Assembly (NCBI RefSeq): GCF_900112375.1
Contig: NZ_FOLS01000015.1
Coordinates: 1-64,000 of the forward strand
DNA: 64,000 nucleotides
Reading direction: 5' to 3'
Source of the DNA: Pseudomonas citronellolis
GTDB lineage: Bacteria; Pseudomonadota; Gammaproteobacteria; Pseudomonadales; Pseudomonadaceae
A program made the translations under genes and the position numbers. Every line of letters begins with the position of its first letter. The stretch's first letter is position 1. Below the pieces are notes generated by a model, which was given only the letters and a program-made list of their open reading frames with translations, was not told the DNA's origin and made no database searches. Shown here one piece after another: positions 40,039 through 49,186 of this stretch.

Positions 40039-41004
40039 TCAGTCCGCGCCCTGGCGGAACTGCCCGGGGGTCATGCCGCTCCAGCGGCGGAAGGCCTTGG
40101 CGAAGGCGCTCTCGTCGGAGAAGCCCAGGCGCTCGGCCACTTCCGCCAGCCGCGCGGGGCCTTGCAAGAGCTGCTCGGCCATGGCGTGCAGCACCCGCTC
40201 GCGCAACAGCTTGAAGCTGCTGCCCTCCTCGGCCAAGCGCCGGTTCAGGTGCCGGCCGCTGAGGCCCAGGCGTTCGGCGATGCGTTCCTTGCCCCACTGC
40301 GGGTGCTCGCGCAGCAGGCCCTGCACCTGCGCCGCCAAGCTCTGCGCGCCCAGGCGCTGCAACTGGGCGTCGGCGAGTTGGCGCAGGTGCTCGCGCATGG
40401 GCGCATTGGCCTGGATCAGCGGCACTTGCAGGTCGTTTTCGGCGAACAGCAGGCCATCCTCGTCGGCACTGAAGTCGGGCAGCAGGCCCAGCAGTTCGCG
40501 GTAGCTGCCCGCTTCGCCACGGGCTGGGTGGCCGATGCGCACCGCCCGCGGATGCACGCGCTCGCCGGTGATCCAGGCGCTCAGCCGCACCAGGCTGGCC
40601 AGCACCGCCTCCACCCGCGCCTCGCGGCGCACGCGGTAGCTGGGGCGGTAGACCAGGGCCACGCCGCCGGCTTCGCGGCGCAGGGCGAACTCGCTGCCCT
40701 CGGCGATGATCGGGTAGTACTCCAGCAGCGCTTCCAGGGCTTCGCCGAAGCTCTCGCAGCTCATCAGCAGGGCGCCGACCATGTCCAGGTGGCCGACCTG
40801 CAGGGCGCTGCCCAGGCGCAGGCCCAGCAACGGGTCGGCGCTGGCGGCGCACAGGCCCTCCCACAGCTCGTCCTGGCGCGCCAGCGGGATGCGCGCCTCG
40901 CGGCCCAGTTCGCGCAGTTCGGCGGGCAGCTGCAGGCCCAGGCGCGCAGCGGCCTGGAGGATGCCCTGGGCGTAATGCACGGTGATCGAGGGGTTGTTGG
41001 GCAT
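40039..41004 (-). CDS. AraC-family transcriptional regulator (arabinose-binding-domain type)
   Basis: The 321-residue regulator has the long N-terminal ligand domain of the OruR/ArgR-like AraC group (ADPLLGLRLGSALQVGHLDMVGALLMSCESFGEAL). The C-terminal double HTH follows: ERIAERLGLSGRHLNRRLAEEGSSFK and LAEVAERLGFSDESAFAKAFRRWSGMTPGQFR. It is divergent from the transporter-amidohydrolase operon across about 145 bp and probably controls it. The inducer is unknown. Confidence 0.92.
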   Translation of the reverse strand: MPNNPSITVHYAQGILQAAARLGLQLPAELRELGREARIPLARQDELWEGLCAASADPLLGLRLGSALQVGHLDMVGALLMSCESFGEALEALLEYYPIIAEGSEFALRREAGGVALVYRPSYRVRREARVEAVLASLVRLSAWITGERVHPRAVRIGHPARGEAGSYRELLGLLPDFSADEDGLLFAENDLQVPLIQANAPMREHLRQLADAQLQRLGAQSLAAQVQGLLREHPQWGKERIAERLGLSGRHLNRRLAEEGSSFKLLRERVLHAMAEQLLQGPARLAEVAERLGFSDESAFAKAFRRWSGMTPGQFRQGAD

Positions 41005-41148
41005 GGTCCCGAAATAACCGGAAAAAGTCCTGATTGAGCCATCAAAGCGCGGCACGGGGCGGGTATCCTTGCCCATTACAACGAGAAATACAAACGAGCC
41101 GCGCATGCCTTGCAAACCGTGCCCCGCGCCCCTTCGGGAGGCGCGCTG

Positions 41149-42063
41149 ATGCCCACCGTCCACCTGGAATTCGCCGGCGCCTCGATGCTGGCCCTGAACG
41201 CGATCATCGCGCTGATGATGTTCGGCGTCTCCCTGGAACTGCGCCGCGAGGACTTCGCCCGCATCGTCCGCGCGCCCAAGGCGCCGCTGATCGGCATGCT
41301 CATCCAGTTCCTGCTGCTGCCGGCCAGCGCCTGCCTGCTGGCCAACCTGCTGCCGATCGACCCGCAACTGGCCCTGGGCATGCTGCTGGTGGCCACCTGC
41401 CCCAGCGGCAGCTTCTCCAACGTCATGACCTGGCTCGCGCGCGGCAACGTCGCGGTGTCGGCCAGCGTCACCGCGGTGTCCGGGCTGTCCGCCGGGTTCT
41501 TCACGCCGTTCAACTTCGCCCTCTACGCAAGCCTAACGCCGGATACCCGCGCGCTGCTCACGCAGATCCGCATCGACCCGCTGGAACTGCTGGCCACCGT
41601 GCTGCTGGTGCTGGTGGCGCCGATGCTCGCCGGCATGGCCCTGGGCCGCCGTCGCCCGCAACTGGCGCGGCGCCTGGAGAAACCCATGCGGGTGTTCTCG
41701 CTGCTGGTGCTGGCGGCCTTCGTGGTGATGGCCTTCATCAAGAACTACGCGCAATTCGTCGCCTACTTCCACCTGTTCTTCTGGCTGGTGGCGCTGCTCA
41801 ACGGCGCGGCCCTGGGCCTGGGCTACCTGTGCGCGCGGGTCTGCCGGCTGGGCGAGGCCGACGTGCGCGCGGTGACGCTGGAAAGCGGCATCCACAACTC
41901 GGCGCTGGGCATGGCGCTGATCCTCACCTTCTTCCCCGAGGCCGGCGGCATGCTGCTGATCGCCGCCTTCTGGGGCTGCTGGCAACTGCTCACCGGGCTG
42001 GGCCTGGCGCTGTTCTGGTCGCGCCGCGCGCCGCTGCCCAAGCTCGCGGCGAGGCTGCCATGA
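41149..42063 (+). CDS. bile acid:sodium symporter (BASS) family transporter
   Basis: The 304-residue membrane protein shows BASS-family features: MFGVSLELRREDF, LVATCPSGSFSNVMTWLARGNVA with the conserved Asn/Ser crossover, and TLESGIHNSALGMALI. GGGAGG lies before ATG 41149. It should import an organic anion with Na+. It overlaps the TauE-type gene by ATGA, so the two are coupled and may serve the same compound as the amidohydrolase. Confidence 0.88.
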   Translation: MPTVHLEFAGASMLALNAIIALMMFGVSLELRREDFARIVRAPKAPLIGMLIQFLLLPASACLLANLLPIDPQLALGMLLVATCPSGSFSNVMTWLARGNVAVSASVTAVSGLSAGFFTPFNFALYASLTPDTRALLTQIRIDPLELLATVLLVLVAPMLAGMALGRRRPQLARRLEKPMRVFSLLVLAAFVVMAFIKNYAQFVAYFHLFFWLVALLNGAALGLGYLCARVCRLGEADVRAVTLESGIHNSALGMALILTFFPEAGGMLLIAAFWGCWQLLTGLGLALFWSRRAPLPKLAARLP

Positions 42064-42800
42064 GCTACGTGGCCCCTGCCCTGGGCAGCTTCATCCTGCT
42101 GGCCTACACCCTGGAAGCGGTCACCGGCTTCGGCAGCGTGGTGCTGGGGCTGTCCCTCGGCGCCCTGCTGCTGCCCATCGAGCAACTGCTGCCGGTGCTG
42201 GTGCCGCTGAACGTCGGCCTGACCAGCTACCTGGCCTGGCGTCACCGGCGCCTGGTGCAGTGGCGCCTGCTGCTGGCCACCCTGCTGCCGGGCATGCTGC
42301 TGGGCATGGTGGCCGGCTACCTGCTGCTGCCCTGGCTGGACCCGCAACTGCTCAAGCGCGGCCTCGGCCTGCTCATCCTGTGGTTCGCCGTCCGCGAGCT
42401 GCAGCGCAGCGCCAAGGGCACGCCCAGGGGCCAGGTGCCGGCCTGGGCGATGCGCCTGGCCACCGGCGCCGCCGGCGTCTGCCAGGGCCTGTTCGCCTCC
42501 GGCGGGCCGCTGCTGGTCTACGCCCTGGCCGGCCAGCAGCTGGACAAGTCGCGCCTGCGCGCCACCCTGGTGTGCGTCTGGTTCAGCCTCAACGGCCTGC
42601 TCACCCTGGCCTTCCTGCTCGACGGCCGGCTGCGCCCGGCGCTGCCCCAGGTGCTGGCCTACGCGCCACTGCTGCCGCTGGGCCTGTGGCTGGGCGAACA
42701 CCTGCACCGGCGCTGCCCGGAACGCCACTTCCGCCTGGCCATCCACCTCCTGCTGCTGGTCAGCGGGGTCCTGCTGCTGTCTCCCTGGAGCCTCCTGTGA
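42060..42800 (+). CDS. TauE/SafE-family membrane transporter
   Basis: The 246-residue protein has about eight hydrophobic helices and the repeated TGFG and GLFASGGPLLVYALAG segments of the TauE/SafE (DUF81) permeases, which often export sulfite or other small anions. It overlaps both neighbours by four bases, forming a tightly coupled three-gene operon. Confidence 0.85.
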   Translation: MSYVAPALGSFILLAYTLEAVTGFGSVVLGLSLGALLLPIEQLLPVLVPLNVGLTSYLAWRHRRLVQWRLLLATLLPGMLLGMVAGYLLLPWLDPQLLKRGLGLLILWFAVRELQRSAKGTPRGQVPAWAMRLATGAAGVCQGLFASGGPLLVYALAGQQLDKSRLRATLVCVWFSLNGLLTLAFLLDGRLRPALPQVLAYAPLLPLGLWLGEHLHRRCPERHFRLAIHLLLLVSGVLLLSPWSLL

Positions 42801-44551
42801 GCTACGACATCATCGTCAAGAACGGCCTCTACTTCGACGGCAGCGGCGCCCCCGGCGCGCTGCGCCATCTGGGCATCCGCGCCGGACGCCTCGACACCCT
42901 CAGCGCCTCGCCGCTGGACGAGAGCGGCTGCCCGCAGGTGCTCGACGCCGCCGGCAAGTGGGTGACCCCGGGCTTCCTGGAAATCCACTCGCACTACGAC
43001 GCCGAGGTGATAGCCGCGCCGGCGCTGAAGGAATCGGTGCGCCACGGCGTGACCACGGTGGCCCTGGGCTCCTGCTCCATCAGCATGGTGCTGGGCGAGG
43101 CGGAGGACTGCTCCGACCTGTTCACCCGCGTCGAGGCGGTGCCGCGCGAGGTGGTGCTGCCGATCCTGCGGGAGAAACGCACCTGGCGCGACGCCGCCGG
43201 CTACCGCGCCTTCTACGAGCAATTGCCGCTGGGGCCGAACCTGTGCTCGTTCCTCGGCCATTCCGAGCTGCGCGTGGCGGTGATGGGGCTGGAACGCGCC
43301 ACCAGCGGCGCCAAACCCACCGAGGCCGAGCTGCAGCGCATGGAGCAGTTGCTCAACGAGGCGCTGGACGCCGGTTGCTTCGGCCTTTCGGTGATGACCA
43401 CGCGGCTGGACAAGATGGACGGCGAGCGCGCCTGGTCCAGCCCGCTGCCCTCCACCTTCGCCAGCTGGAAGGAGTTCTCCCGCCTGTTCGCGGTGCTGCG
43501 CCGGCGCGGCGCGCTGATGCAGGGCGCGCCCAACGCGGTGACCAAGATCAACGTGTTCGCCTTCCTCTGGCAGGCTCACGGCTGGTTCCGCCGGCCGCTC
43601 AAGTGCAGCATGCTCACCGCCCTGGACCTCAAGTCGCAGCCCTTCATGCACCGCATCACCCGCGCCTCCGGCTGGCTGGCCAACCGCGTGCTGCGCGGGC
43701 GCTTCCGCTGGCAGACGCTGCCGGCGCCGTTCAACGTGCGCATCGAGGGGCTGAACATGAACGGCTTCGAGGAGTTCGGCGCCGGCGAAATCCTCCGCGA
43801 CATCAAGGACCCGGAAGAACTCTACGCGCGCATCCAGGACCCGGTCTTCCGCGAGCGCTTCCGCAAGGACATCAAGGCCACCCTCAGCCTGGGCCTGTGG
43901 CACCGCCGCCTCTCCGACTGCTGGGTGCGCGAATGCCCGAACGCCAGCCTGATCGGGCGCAACTTCGAGGATATCGGCCAGCAGCAGGGCAAGGATGCGG
44001 TGGACGCCTTCTTCGACCTGGCCAGCCAGTACCGCAACGCGCTGAAGTGGACCACCTGCTACGGCAACCACCGCCCGCAGGTGATGGCCAGGCTGCTGGC
44101 CAGCCCCTGGACGCAGCCGGGCTTCGCCGACTCCGGCGCGCACCTGGCGTCCCACGCCCAGTACAACTTCCCGCTGCGCCTGCTCAAGTACGTGCGCGAC
44201 GCCGAACTGGCCGGCCAACCGTTCATGGACGTCGGCCGCGCGGTGCAGCGTCTGACCGGCGAACTGGCCGACTTCGCCGGGCTGGACGCCGGCTACCTGC
44301 GCGTGGGCGACCGCGCCGACCTGGTGATCGTCAACCCCGAGGGGCTGACCGACGAGCTGGACGAAGTGAGCGAAGCGCCCATGGAAAACCTCGGGCTGGT
44401 GCGCCTGGTGAAGCGCAACGATGCGGCGGTGGAGGCCACGGTGATCAATGGGCGCGTAGCGTACCGGCGGGAGGCTGGCTTCGCCGAGGAACTGGGCAAG
44501 GAACGCGGCTTCGGACGCTTCCTGCCGGGCCGGGAAGTGGTGCCGGCGTAG
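42797..44551 (+). CDS. N-acyl-D-amino-acid deacylase-like amidohydrolase
   Basis: The 584-residue protein is an amidohydrolase-superfamily member of the D-aminoacylase type: YDIIVKNGLYFDGSGAPG at the start, metal site VTPGFLEIHSHYDAE, a later H in SFLGHSELR, and the catalytic region QPGFADSGAHLASHAQYNFPLR. It ends with DRADLVIVNPEGL. It starts at GTG, overlapping the permease stop as GTGA. Such enzymes hydrolyse N-acyl or cyclic amides; the paired transporters may import the amide. The substrate is unknown. Confidence 0.87.
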   Translation: MSYDIIVKNGLYFDGSGAPGALRHLGIRAGRLDTLSASPLDESGCPQVLDAAGKWVTPGFLEIHSHYDAEVIAAPALKESVRHGVTTVALGSCSISMVLGEAEDCSDLFTRVEAVPREVVLPILREKRTWRDAAGYRAFYEQLPLGPNLCSFLGHSELRVAVMGLERATSGAKPTEAELQRMEQLLNEALDAGCFGLSVMTTRLDKMDGERAWSSPLPSTFASWKEFSRLFAVLRRRGALMQGAPNAVTKINVFAFLWQAHGWFRRPLKCSMLTALDLKSQPFMHRITRASGWLANRVLRGRFRWQTLPAPFNVRIEGLNMNGFEEFGAGEILRDIKDPEELYARIQDPVFRERFRKDIKATLSLGLWHRRLSDCWVRECPNASLIGRNFEDIGQQQGKDAVDAFFDLASQYRNALKWTTCYGNHRPQVMARLLASPWTQPGFADSGAHLASHAQYNFPLRLLKYVRDAELAGQPFMDVGRAVQRLTGELADFAGLDAGYLRVGDRADLVIVNPEGLTDELDEVSEAPMENLGLVRLVKRNDAAVEATVINGRVAYRREAGFAEELGKERGFGRFLPGREVVPA

Positions 44552-44580
44552 CGCGGATGAATCCACCCACGCCATTCCCC

Positions 44581-44630
44581 TGTAGGAGCGCGCCCTGCGC
44601 GCGATTTCGCGGGCAGGGCCCGCTCCTACA
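44581..44630. repeat. REP-like inverted repeat (TGTAGGAGCG)
   Basis: Imperfect arms TGTAGGAGCG...GCCCTGC and GCAGGGC...CGCTCCTACA form a stem after the amidohydrolase gene. It belongs to the same GTAGGAGCG family as the pairs at 1523 and 18099. Confidence 0.75.
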
Positions 44631-44656
44631 GGTTTCCGGGAGGCACGGCATGTCCC

Positions 44657-44726
44657 CGTAGGAGCGGACCTTGTCCGCGATAGCCGGAACCACCGGCGCG
44701 GTTCGCGGATAAGATCCGCTCCTACG
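44657..44726. repeat. REP-like inverted repeat (CGTAGGAGCGGAC)
   Basis: Arms CGTAGGAGCGGACCTTGTCC and GGATAAGATCCGCTCCTACG form a long imperfect stem. The unit recurs at 48701-48768. Confidence 0.75.
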
Positions 44727-44776
44727 CTGCCCCACCCACGCCATTCCCTGTGGCACGAAGCGCGGACGGAGTCCGC

Positions 44777-46171
44777 TCAGGCACGCTCCGCCTGTTCACG
44801 CACCAGGCTCGCGCGATAACTGCCGCAGCCCTTCCACAGCAGCCCGATGGTCAGCAACGCAGCCACCGCGGAAACGATGGCGATGGACGCCCCCACCGCT
44901 GCCGGGTCGCCGAACACGCGGTCGGTGATCAGCGCCACCAGGGTGGTGCCCAGGCCCACCGCCAGCAGGTTGCTGACCAGCAGGAAGATCGCCGAGACCT
45001 GCGCGCGCACCTGGTTCGGCGCCAGGTTCTGCATGGCCGTGGTGGAGGTCGGCAGGGGGAAGGAAGCGAAGAACATCGCCGGCACCAGCAGCGCCAGGGA
45101 CAGCCACAGCGGTTCGACCACGGCGAACAGGGCCACCGGCACGAGCATGCCGATAGCGCCGATCACGCCCGTGCGCATGGCCGCGTCGCCGTGGCCGCGG
45201 CGGGCCAGCAGGTCGGTCAGCCAGCCGCCGCAGTACACGCCGGCGGTGTTGGCCAGCAGCAGCACCACGCCCAGGGTGTAGCCGGTGCTCACCGGGTCCA
45301 GGCCGTGCTTGCGCATGTACAGCGCAGGGGTCCAGCTGAGCATGGCGTACAGGGCCATGGCGTAGCAGGAGAAGCCCAGGTACAGGCAGGTGAAGGTCAG
45401 CCGGTGGCGGCCGAGGAAACGCACGCCGTCGCCCGGCGCCACGGCCTTGGCCTGGCCGCTGGCGTCGCGGCTCAGGCCCTGGCGCTGCGGGTCGCGCACG
45501 GTCAGCCAGATCAGCAGGCCCACCAGCACTCCGGGCAGGCCGACGATGAAGAAGGTCAGCTGCCAGGCCTTGACCTCGCCCAGCACCGGCAGCACCAGCG
45601 CCTGGGTGTCCTTGAGCAGGTCGATGACGTAGCCGCCGACCAGGAAGGCCAGGCCGCCGCCGAGGAAGGAGCCGATGGAGTAGATGCCCACCGCGCGGCC
45701 CAGCTTCTCCCGCGGGAACAGGTCGCTGAACATCGAGTAGGCCGCCGGCGACAGCGCCGCCTCGCCCACGCCGACGCCGATGCGCGCCAGGAACATCTGC
45801 AGGAAGTTCTTCGACAGCCCGCAGGCGGCGGTGGCCAGGCTCCAGAAGACCACGCCGACGGCGATGATCCGCGGCCGCGAGAAACGGTCGGCCAGGTAGG
45901 CGATGGGCCAGCCCATCACCGCGTAGAACAGCGAGAAGGCCAGCCCGTGCAGCAGGCTGAACTGGGTGTCGCTGAGCTGCAGGTCGGCCTTGATGGGCTC
46001 GATCATCAGCGCCAGGATCTGCCGGTCCACGAAGGAGAAGATGTACGCCACCATGCACAGGCTGACGACGTACCACTCGTAGGCGTAGCGCTTGCGCGCC
46101 GGGCGCGCCGCGCAGGCGTCGATGGCGGCTGGAGCCGTGCGCGGGGCGCGGCACGAGGAGGAAGGGTTCAT
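44777..46171 (-). CDS. MFS transporter, spinster-like
   Basis: The 464-residue protein has twelve membrane segments. Its start FVDRQILALMIEPIKADLQLSDTQFSLLHGLAF and LADRFSRPRIIAVGVVFWSLATAACGLSKNF mark the spinster/ACS-like branch of the major facilitator superfamily, whose bacterial members carry organic anions or aromatic acids. It diverges from the cupin gene across 265 bp. The substrate is unknown. Confidence 0.9.
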   Translation of the reverse strand: MNPSSSCRAPRTAPAAIDACAARPARKRYAYEWYVVSLCMVAYIFSFVDRQILALMIEPIKADLQLSDTQFSLLHGLAFSLFYAVMGWPIAYLADRFSRPRIIAVGVVFWSLATAACGLSKNFLQMFLARIGVGVGEAALSPAAYSMFSDLFPREKLGRAVGIYSIGSFLGGGLAFLVGGYVIDLLKDTQALVLPVLGEVKAWQLTFFIVGLPGVLVGLLIWLTVRDPQRQGLSRDASGQAKAVAPGDGVRFLGRHRLTFTCLYLGFSCYAMALYAMLSWTPALYMRKHGLDPVSTGYTLGVVLLLANTAGVYCGGWLTDLLARRGHGDAAMRTGVIGAIGMLVPVALFAVVEPLWLSLALLVPAMFFASFPLPTSTTAMQNLAPNQVRAQVSAIFLLVSNLLAVGLGTTLVALITDRVFGDPAAVGASIAIVSAVAALLTIGLLWKGCGSYRASLVREQAERA

Positions 46172-46436
46172 GGCGAGGTCTCTTGTCGTTATGGGCAGGC
46201 GTGTCGCTGCAAGGCGCCCTCGCCCTCGAAGGGCGGGGCCAGGGGCACCTTAGGGGATGGGCCCCGGGGCGGACCATACGGGGAAACGGCCTCGGCATGG
46301 GGGTAGGCTCCCGTAGGCATTGGGGATTTCCTTAGGCGGAAAATCCGTCCCGGCGCCTCACCCATGCGCAGGAATATGCAAGACGCCCGCGCCCCGGGCC
46401 CCTAACCTGGCCGCTCGATGATCCAGGAGCTGAAAC

Positions 46437-46820
46437 ATGCCGCAAACATCCCCACGCCCCTACCAGCCGGTCAACCTCGCCGCCAAGCTGGCGGCCATCC
46501 ACGAGCAGTGGCAGCCGCGGGTGGTGGCCGAGATGAACGACTACCAGTTCAAGCTGGTGAAGCTGGAAGGCGAGTTCGTCTGGCACAGCCACGCCGACAC
46601 CGACGAGACCTTCATCGTGCTCGACGGCGAGCTGCGCATCGATTTTCGCGACGGCGCCGTGCAACTGCGCGCCGGGGAGATGTACGTGGTGCCCCGCGGC
46701 GTAGAGCACAAGCCCTTCGCCGCGCGGGAGGTGCAGGTGCTGCTGATCGAGCCGCGCGGCGTGCTCAACACCGGCGACCAGGGCAGCGAGCGCACCGCGC
46801 CCAACGACGTGTGGGTCTGA
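46437..46820 (+). CDS. cupin-domain protein
   Basis: The 127-residue protein is a single cupin barrel with motif 1 [19 protein letters not shown] and motif 2 [10 protein letters not shown], giving the usual two-His, Glu, His metal site. Function among cupins varies and is not assignable here. AGGAG precedes the ATG. It converges with the MBL hydrolase gene, nine bases apart. Confidence 0.9.
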   Translation: MPQTSPRPYQPVNLAAKLAAIHEQWQPRVVAEMNDYQFKLVKLEGEFVWHSHADTDETFIVLDGELRIDFRDGAVQLRAGEMYVVPRGVEHKPFAAREVQVLLIEPRGVLNTGDQGSERTAPNDVWV

Positions 46821-46829
46821 GCCCGCGCC

Positions 46830-47876
46830 TCAGGCCAGGCGATACCAGGCCACGCCCTGCTCGTCCTCGCTGGCCGTCACCCGGCCGCGCTGCACCAGGT
46901 AGTTGAGGTTGGCCAGGCACTCGCCGGTGGCCAGGGCCAGCAGGTCCTGGTCGATGCGCCGGGCGAAGAGCGCGCCGAACAGGTCGATGGCGCGTTTCGG
47001 GCCTTCGCCCAGTAGTTCCTGCAGGCGTTCCAGGCCGCGCTGGTGGCCGCGTTCCAGGTGCTCCAGGCGCGCGTGCAGGGGCTGGAAGGGTTCGTTGTGG
47101 GCCGGCAGCACCAGCACGTCGTCGGGCACCTCGCGGCGCACCTTGGCCAGGGACTCCAGCCACTGGCCCAGCGGGTCGGCCGCCGGCTCCGTGGGGAACA
47201 CCGAGACGTTGGGCGAGATGCGCGGCAGCACCTGGTCGCCGGCGACCAGCAGGCGCAGGTCGGGGCAATGGAAGCTGGCATGCTCGGGTGAATGTCCGGA
47301 ACCCACCACCACCCGCCAGTCGTGCGCGCCGATGCGGATGCGCTCGCCGTCGCGCAGGCGCCGGTAACTTTCCGGCAACGGCCAGATGAACTTGCCGAAG
47401 CCGCCGAAACGCGACCGGTAGTGGGCGATGGCCGCTTCGTCCCAGCCGGCGCGGCGGTAGAAGCGCACGCCCTCCGGCGGCGCCTCGCGGCCGCTGTCGG
47501 CGGCCAGCACGCGGCAGTTCATGTACTCGCCGAAGGTCATCCAGAGTTCGCAGCCGTACTCGCGGGTGAGCCAGCCGGCCAGGCCGACGTGGTCCGGGTG
47601 CATGTGGGTGACGAACAGCCGCGTCGGCCGCCGCCCGCCCAGCGCGCCGCCGGGGGCCAGCAGCGCGCGCCAGGCGTCGAGGGTGGCCTGGGTGTGCATG
47701 CCGGTGTCGAACAGTGCCCAGCCGTCGCCGTCTTCCACGGCCCACAGGTTGATGTGGTCGAGGCTCAGCGGCAGGGGCATGCGCAGCCAGTGCACGCCCG
47801 GGGCGATCTCGCGGCTGGCGCCGGGGTCCGGGGCGGGGCCGCAGGGGTAGTTCAGGGGGATGCGGTCGGGTTTCAT
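46830..47876 (-). CDS. MBL-fold metallo-hydrolase
   Basis: The 348-residue protein has the metallo-beta-lactamase fold with THMHPDHVGLAGWL (the HxHxDH motif), GHSPEHASFHCP and an LVAGDQVLPRI segment carrying the later metal ligands. A C-terminal helical extension (residues 250-348) is typical of the glyoxalase-II-like group that often acts on thioesters. The substrate is unknown. The gene begins beside a long gene-free repeat region. Confidence 0.9.
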   Translation of the reverse strand: MKPDRIPLNYPCGPAPDPGASREIAPGVHWLRMPLPLSLDHINLWAVEDGDGWALFDTGMHTQATLDAWRALLAPGGALGGRRPTRLFVTHMHPDHVGLAGWLTREYGCELWMTFGEYMNCRVLAADSGREAPPEGVRFYRRAGWDEAAIAHYRSRFGGFGKFIWPLPESYRRLRDGERIRIGAHDWRVVVGSGHSPEHASFHCPDLRLLVAGDQVLPRISPNVSVFPTEPAADPLGQWLESLAKVRREVPDDVLVLPAHNEPFQPLHARLEHLERGHQRGLERLQELLGEGPKRAIDLFGALFARRIDQDLLALATGECLANLNYLVQRGRVTASEDEQGVAWYRLA

Positions 47877-47962
47877 GGGGTTGCCTGGGTTGGTGTTTTG
47901 GTCATGTGGGGTGGAGTGTATGGGGTCGTTTGTGGGCGTTGGTCCTTTGCACTCAACTTAAC

Positions 47963-48039
47963 CCCCGTCATTCCCGCGAACGCGGGACGCGGCTCCATCG
48001 CGAACAGCGCTTGCGCTGGCCCGAAGGGGAATAACCCAG
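47963..48039. repeat. 77-base inverted repeat, left copy
   Basis: This copy is the exact reverse complement of 48429-48505 as read by eye, starting CCCCGTCATTCCCGCGAACG. A shorter copy is at 18004-18048. Confidence 0.85.
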
Positions 48040-48428
48040 AGACGTCTTGTTTGGGTGTGACGCGCCGCTCCGAGTGCGTTGATGTCTCTCGTTTCGCCCC
48101 CTCGGGCGAGTCCCTTTTGTCAAACGGTGGAAGGCCACCCCCGCAAAAAGGAACCAAAAAGGCTTGCCCCGCATACGGGCCCGACAAAGCCGGGCTACCC
48201 TCACGAACTCCCCCGCCACGGAGGCCCGCCCCGAGGGTACGTCCCTGTAGCCCGCGGGGCTCTCGCGACATCCATGTCGCATGACCTCCTGAGCGGGGGT
48301 TTCGCTCGGCCTTCTGAAGGGGCGTTTCGGTGCGCGCGGATGCTTCCCTGGAAGTCCAAGAGCAAAAGCCAGAGCGAACGTGCTTTTGCTCTTCGTAGGA
48401 GCGAGCTTGCTCGCGAACCCCGCAGTCA

Positions 48429-48505
48429 CTGGGTTATTCCCCTTCGGGCCAGCGCAAGCGCTGTTCGCGATGGAGCCGCGTCCCGCGTTCGCGGGAATGA
48501 CGGGG
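48429..48505. repeat. 77-base inverted repeat, right copy
   Basis: This is the right arm of the inverted pair, starting CTGGGTTATTCCCCTTCGGG. The arms enclose about 390 bases that include a segment rich in TCGCCCCCTCGGGCGA-type local hairpins. Confidence 0.85.
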
Positions 48506-48545
48506 TGGAAGGATGGTGCCGGGCTTCCAGGCCACTCAGGACAGC

Positions 48546-48628
48546 CCCCTCTCCCTTCAGGGAGAGGGCTGGGGAGAGGGTTGCGGACTCCGCCCCCACA
48601 CCTCTGCCAACCCTGACTCCGCTCCCCC
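48546..48628. repeat. direct repeat, first copy (CTCTCCC hairpin plus tail)
   Basis: A CTCTCCC hairpin followed by GGACTCCGC, CACACCTCTGCCAACCCTG and ACTCCGCTCCCC recurs with small changes at 48886-48970, so about 80 bases were duplicated in direct orientation. Confidence 0.7.
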
Positions 48629-48700
48629 GCAAGCGTGAGAGGGAACCGTCTGGCATGAAGCGCAATCACGAAGCTCCCTACCCCCCGTCTAGCCAAACCC

Positions 48701-48768
48701 ATCGCGGACGGAGTCCGCTCCTACGCTTCCAGGACGCACGGGCGTAGGAGCGGACTTTGTCCGCGATT
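48701..48768. repeat. REP-like inverted repeat (GTAGGAGCGGAC)
   Basis: Arms ATCGCGGACGGAGTCCGCTC and GAGCGGACTTTGTCCGCGAT pair across a short spacer. It is closely related to the element at 44657-44726. Confidence 0.75.
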
Positions 48769-48810
48769 GGATTCACCGGCACCGCCGAACGCTCCGGTGG
48801 CACGGCCAGC

Positions 48811-48838
48811 GGCGTATAACCGCGAACGGTTATACGCC
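48811..48838. repeat. GGCGTATAACCG palindrome, second copy
   Basis: Arms GGCGTATAACCG and CGGTTATACGCC flank the loop CGAA. It is the same element as at 18222-18249, with the loop inverted. Confidence 0.8.
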
Positions 48839-48885
48839 CTACGAACCTGCCAGCTGACACTGCGTTATCCACCCACACCGAACGA

Positions 48886-48970
48886 CCCCCTCTCCCTCCG
48901 GGAGAGGGCTGGGGTGAGGGCAACGGACTCCGCACACACACCTCTGCCAACCCTGTACTCCGCTCCCCTC
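48886..48970. repeat. direct repeat, second copy
   Basis: This is the second copy of the hairpin-plus-tail unit at 48546-48628, about 340 bases downstream and in the same orientation. Confidence 0.7.
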
Positions 48971-49186
48971 CCCATCCGCAACTCCCGACAATACTGCGTC
49001 AAACACTCCCCCTCCGCCCCACCCACACAGACTATCCGGCCACGAAATGGCACATATGCCCTCGGCAAAGTCACAGCTGCCGGCCCCCAACGTCACCGGA
49101 GGCTCGCCGTCAGCCGGCGCCTGCGCTATCGTCGCCGCCGGCGCCCGCGGGCTTCCTGCTTCGATTCCAGAGAGGACTGACAAGAA

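Larger units (their letters stand above)
47877..49186. repeat. 1.3-kb gene-free block of stacked dispersed repeats
   Basis: No credible gene lies in these 1310 bases. The block contains an exact 77-base inverted repeat (47963-48039 with 48429-48505) around 390 bases of conserved-looking non-coding DNA. It also holds a lone REP unit near 48391-48419, CTCTCCC hairpins, a direct repeat (48546-48628 and 48886-48970), a REP pair (48701-48768) and the GGCGTATAACCG palindrome (48811-48838). It appears to have grown by successive insertion of intergenic elements. Confidence 0.75.

Noticed and set aside
48040..48428. A protein-coding gene within the repeat-enclosed block
   Set aside because: All frames are short, overlap repeats and hairpins, lack ribosome sites, and show no recognisable protein.
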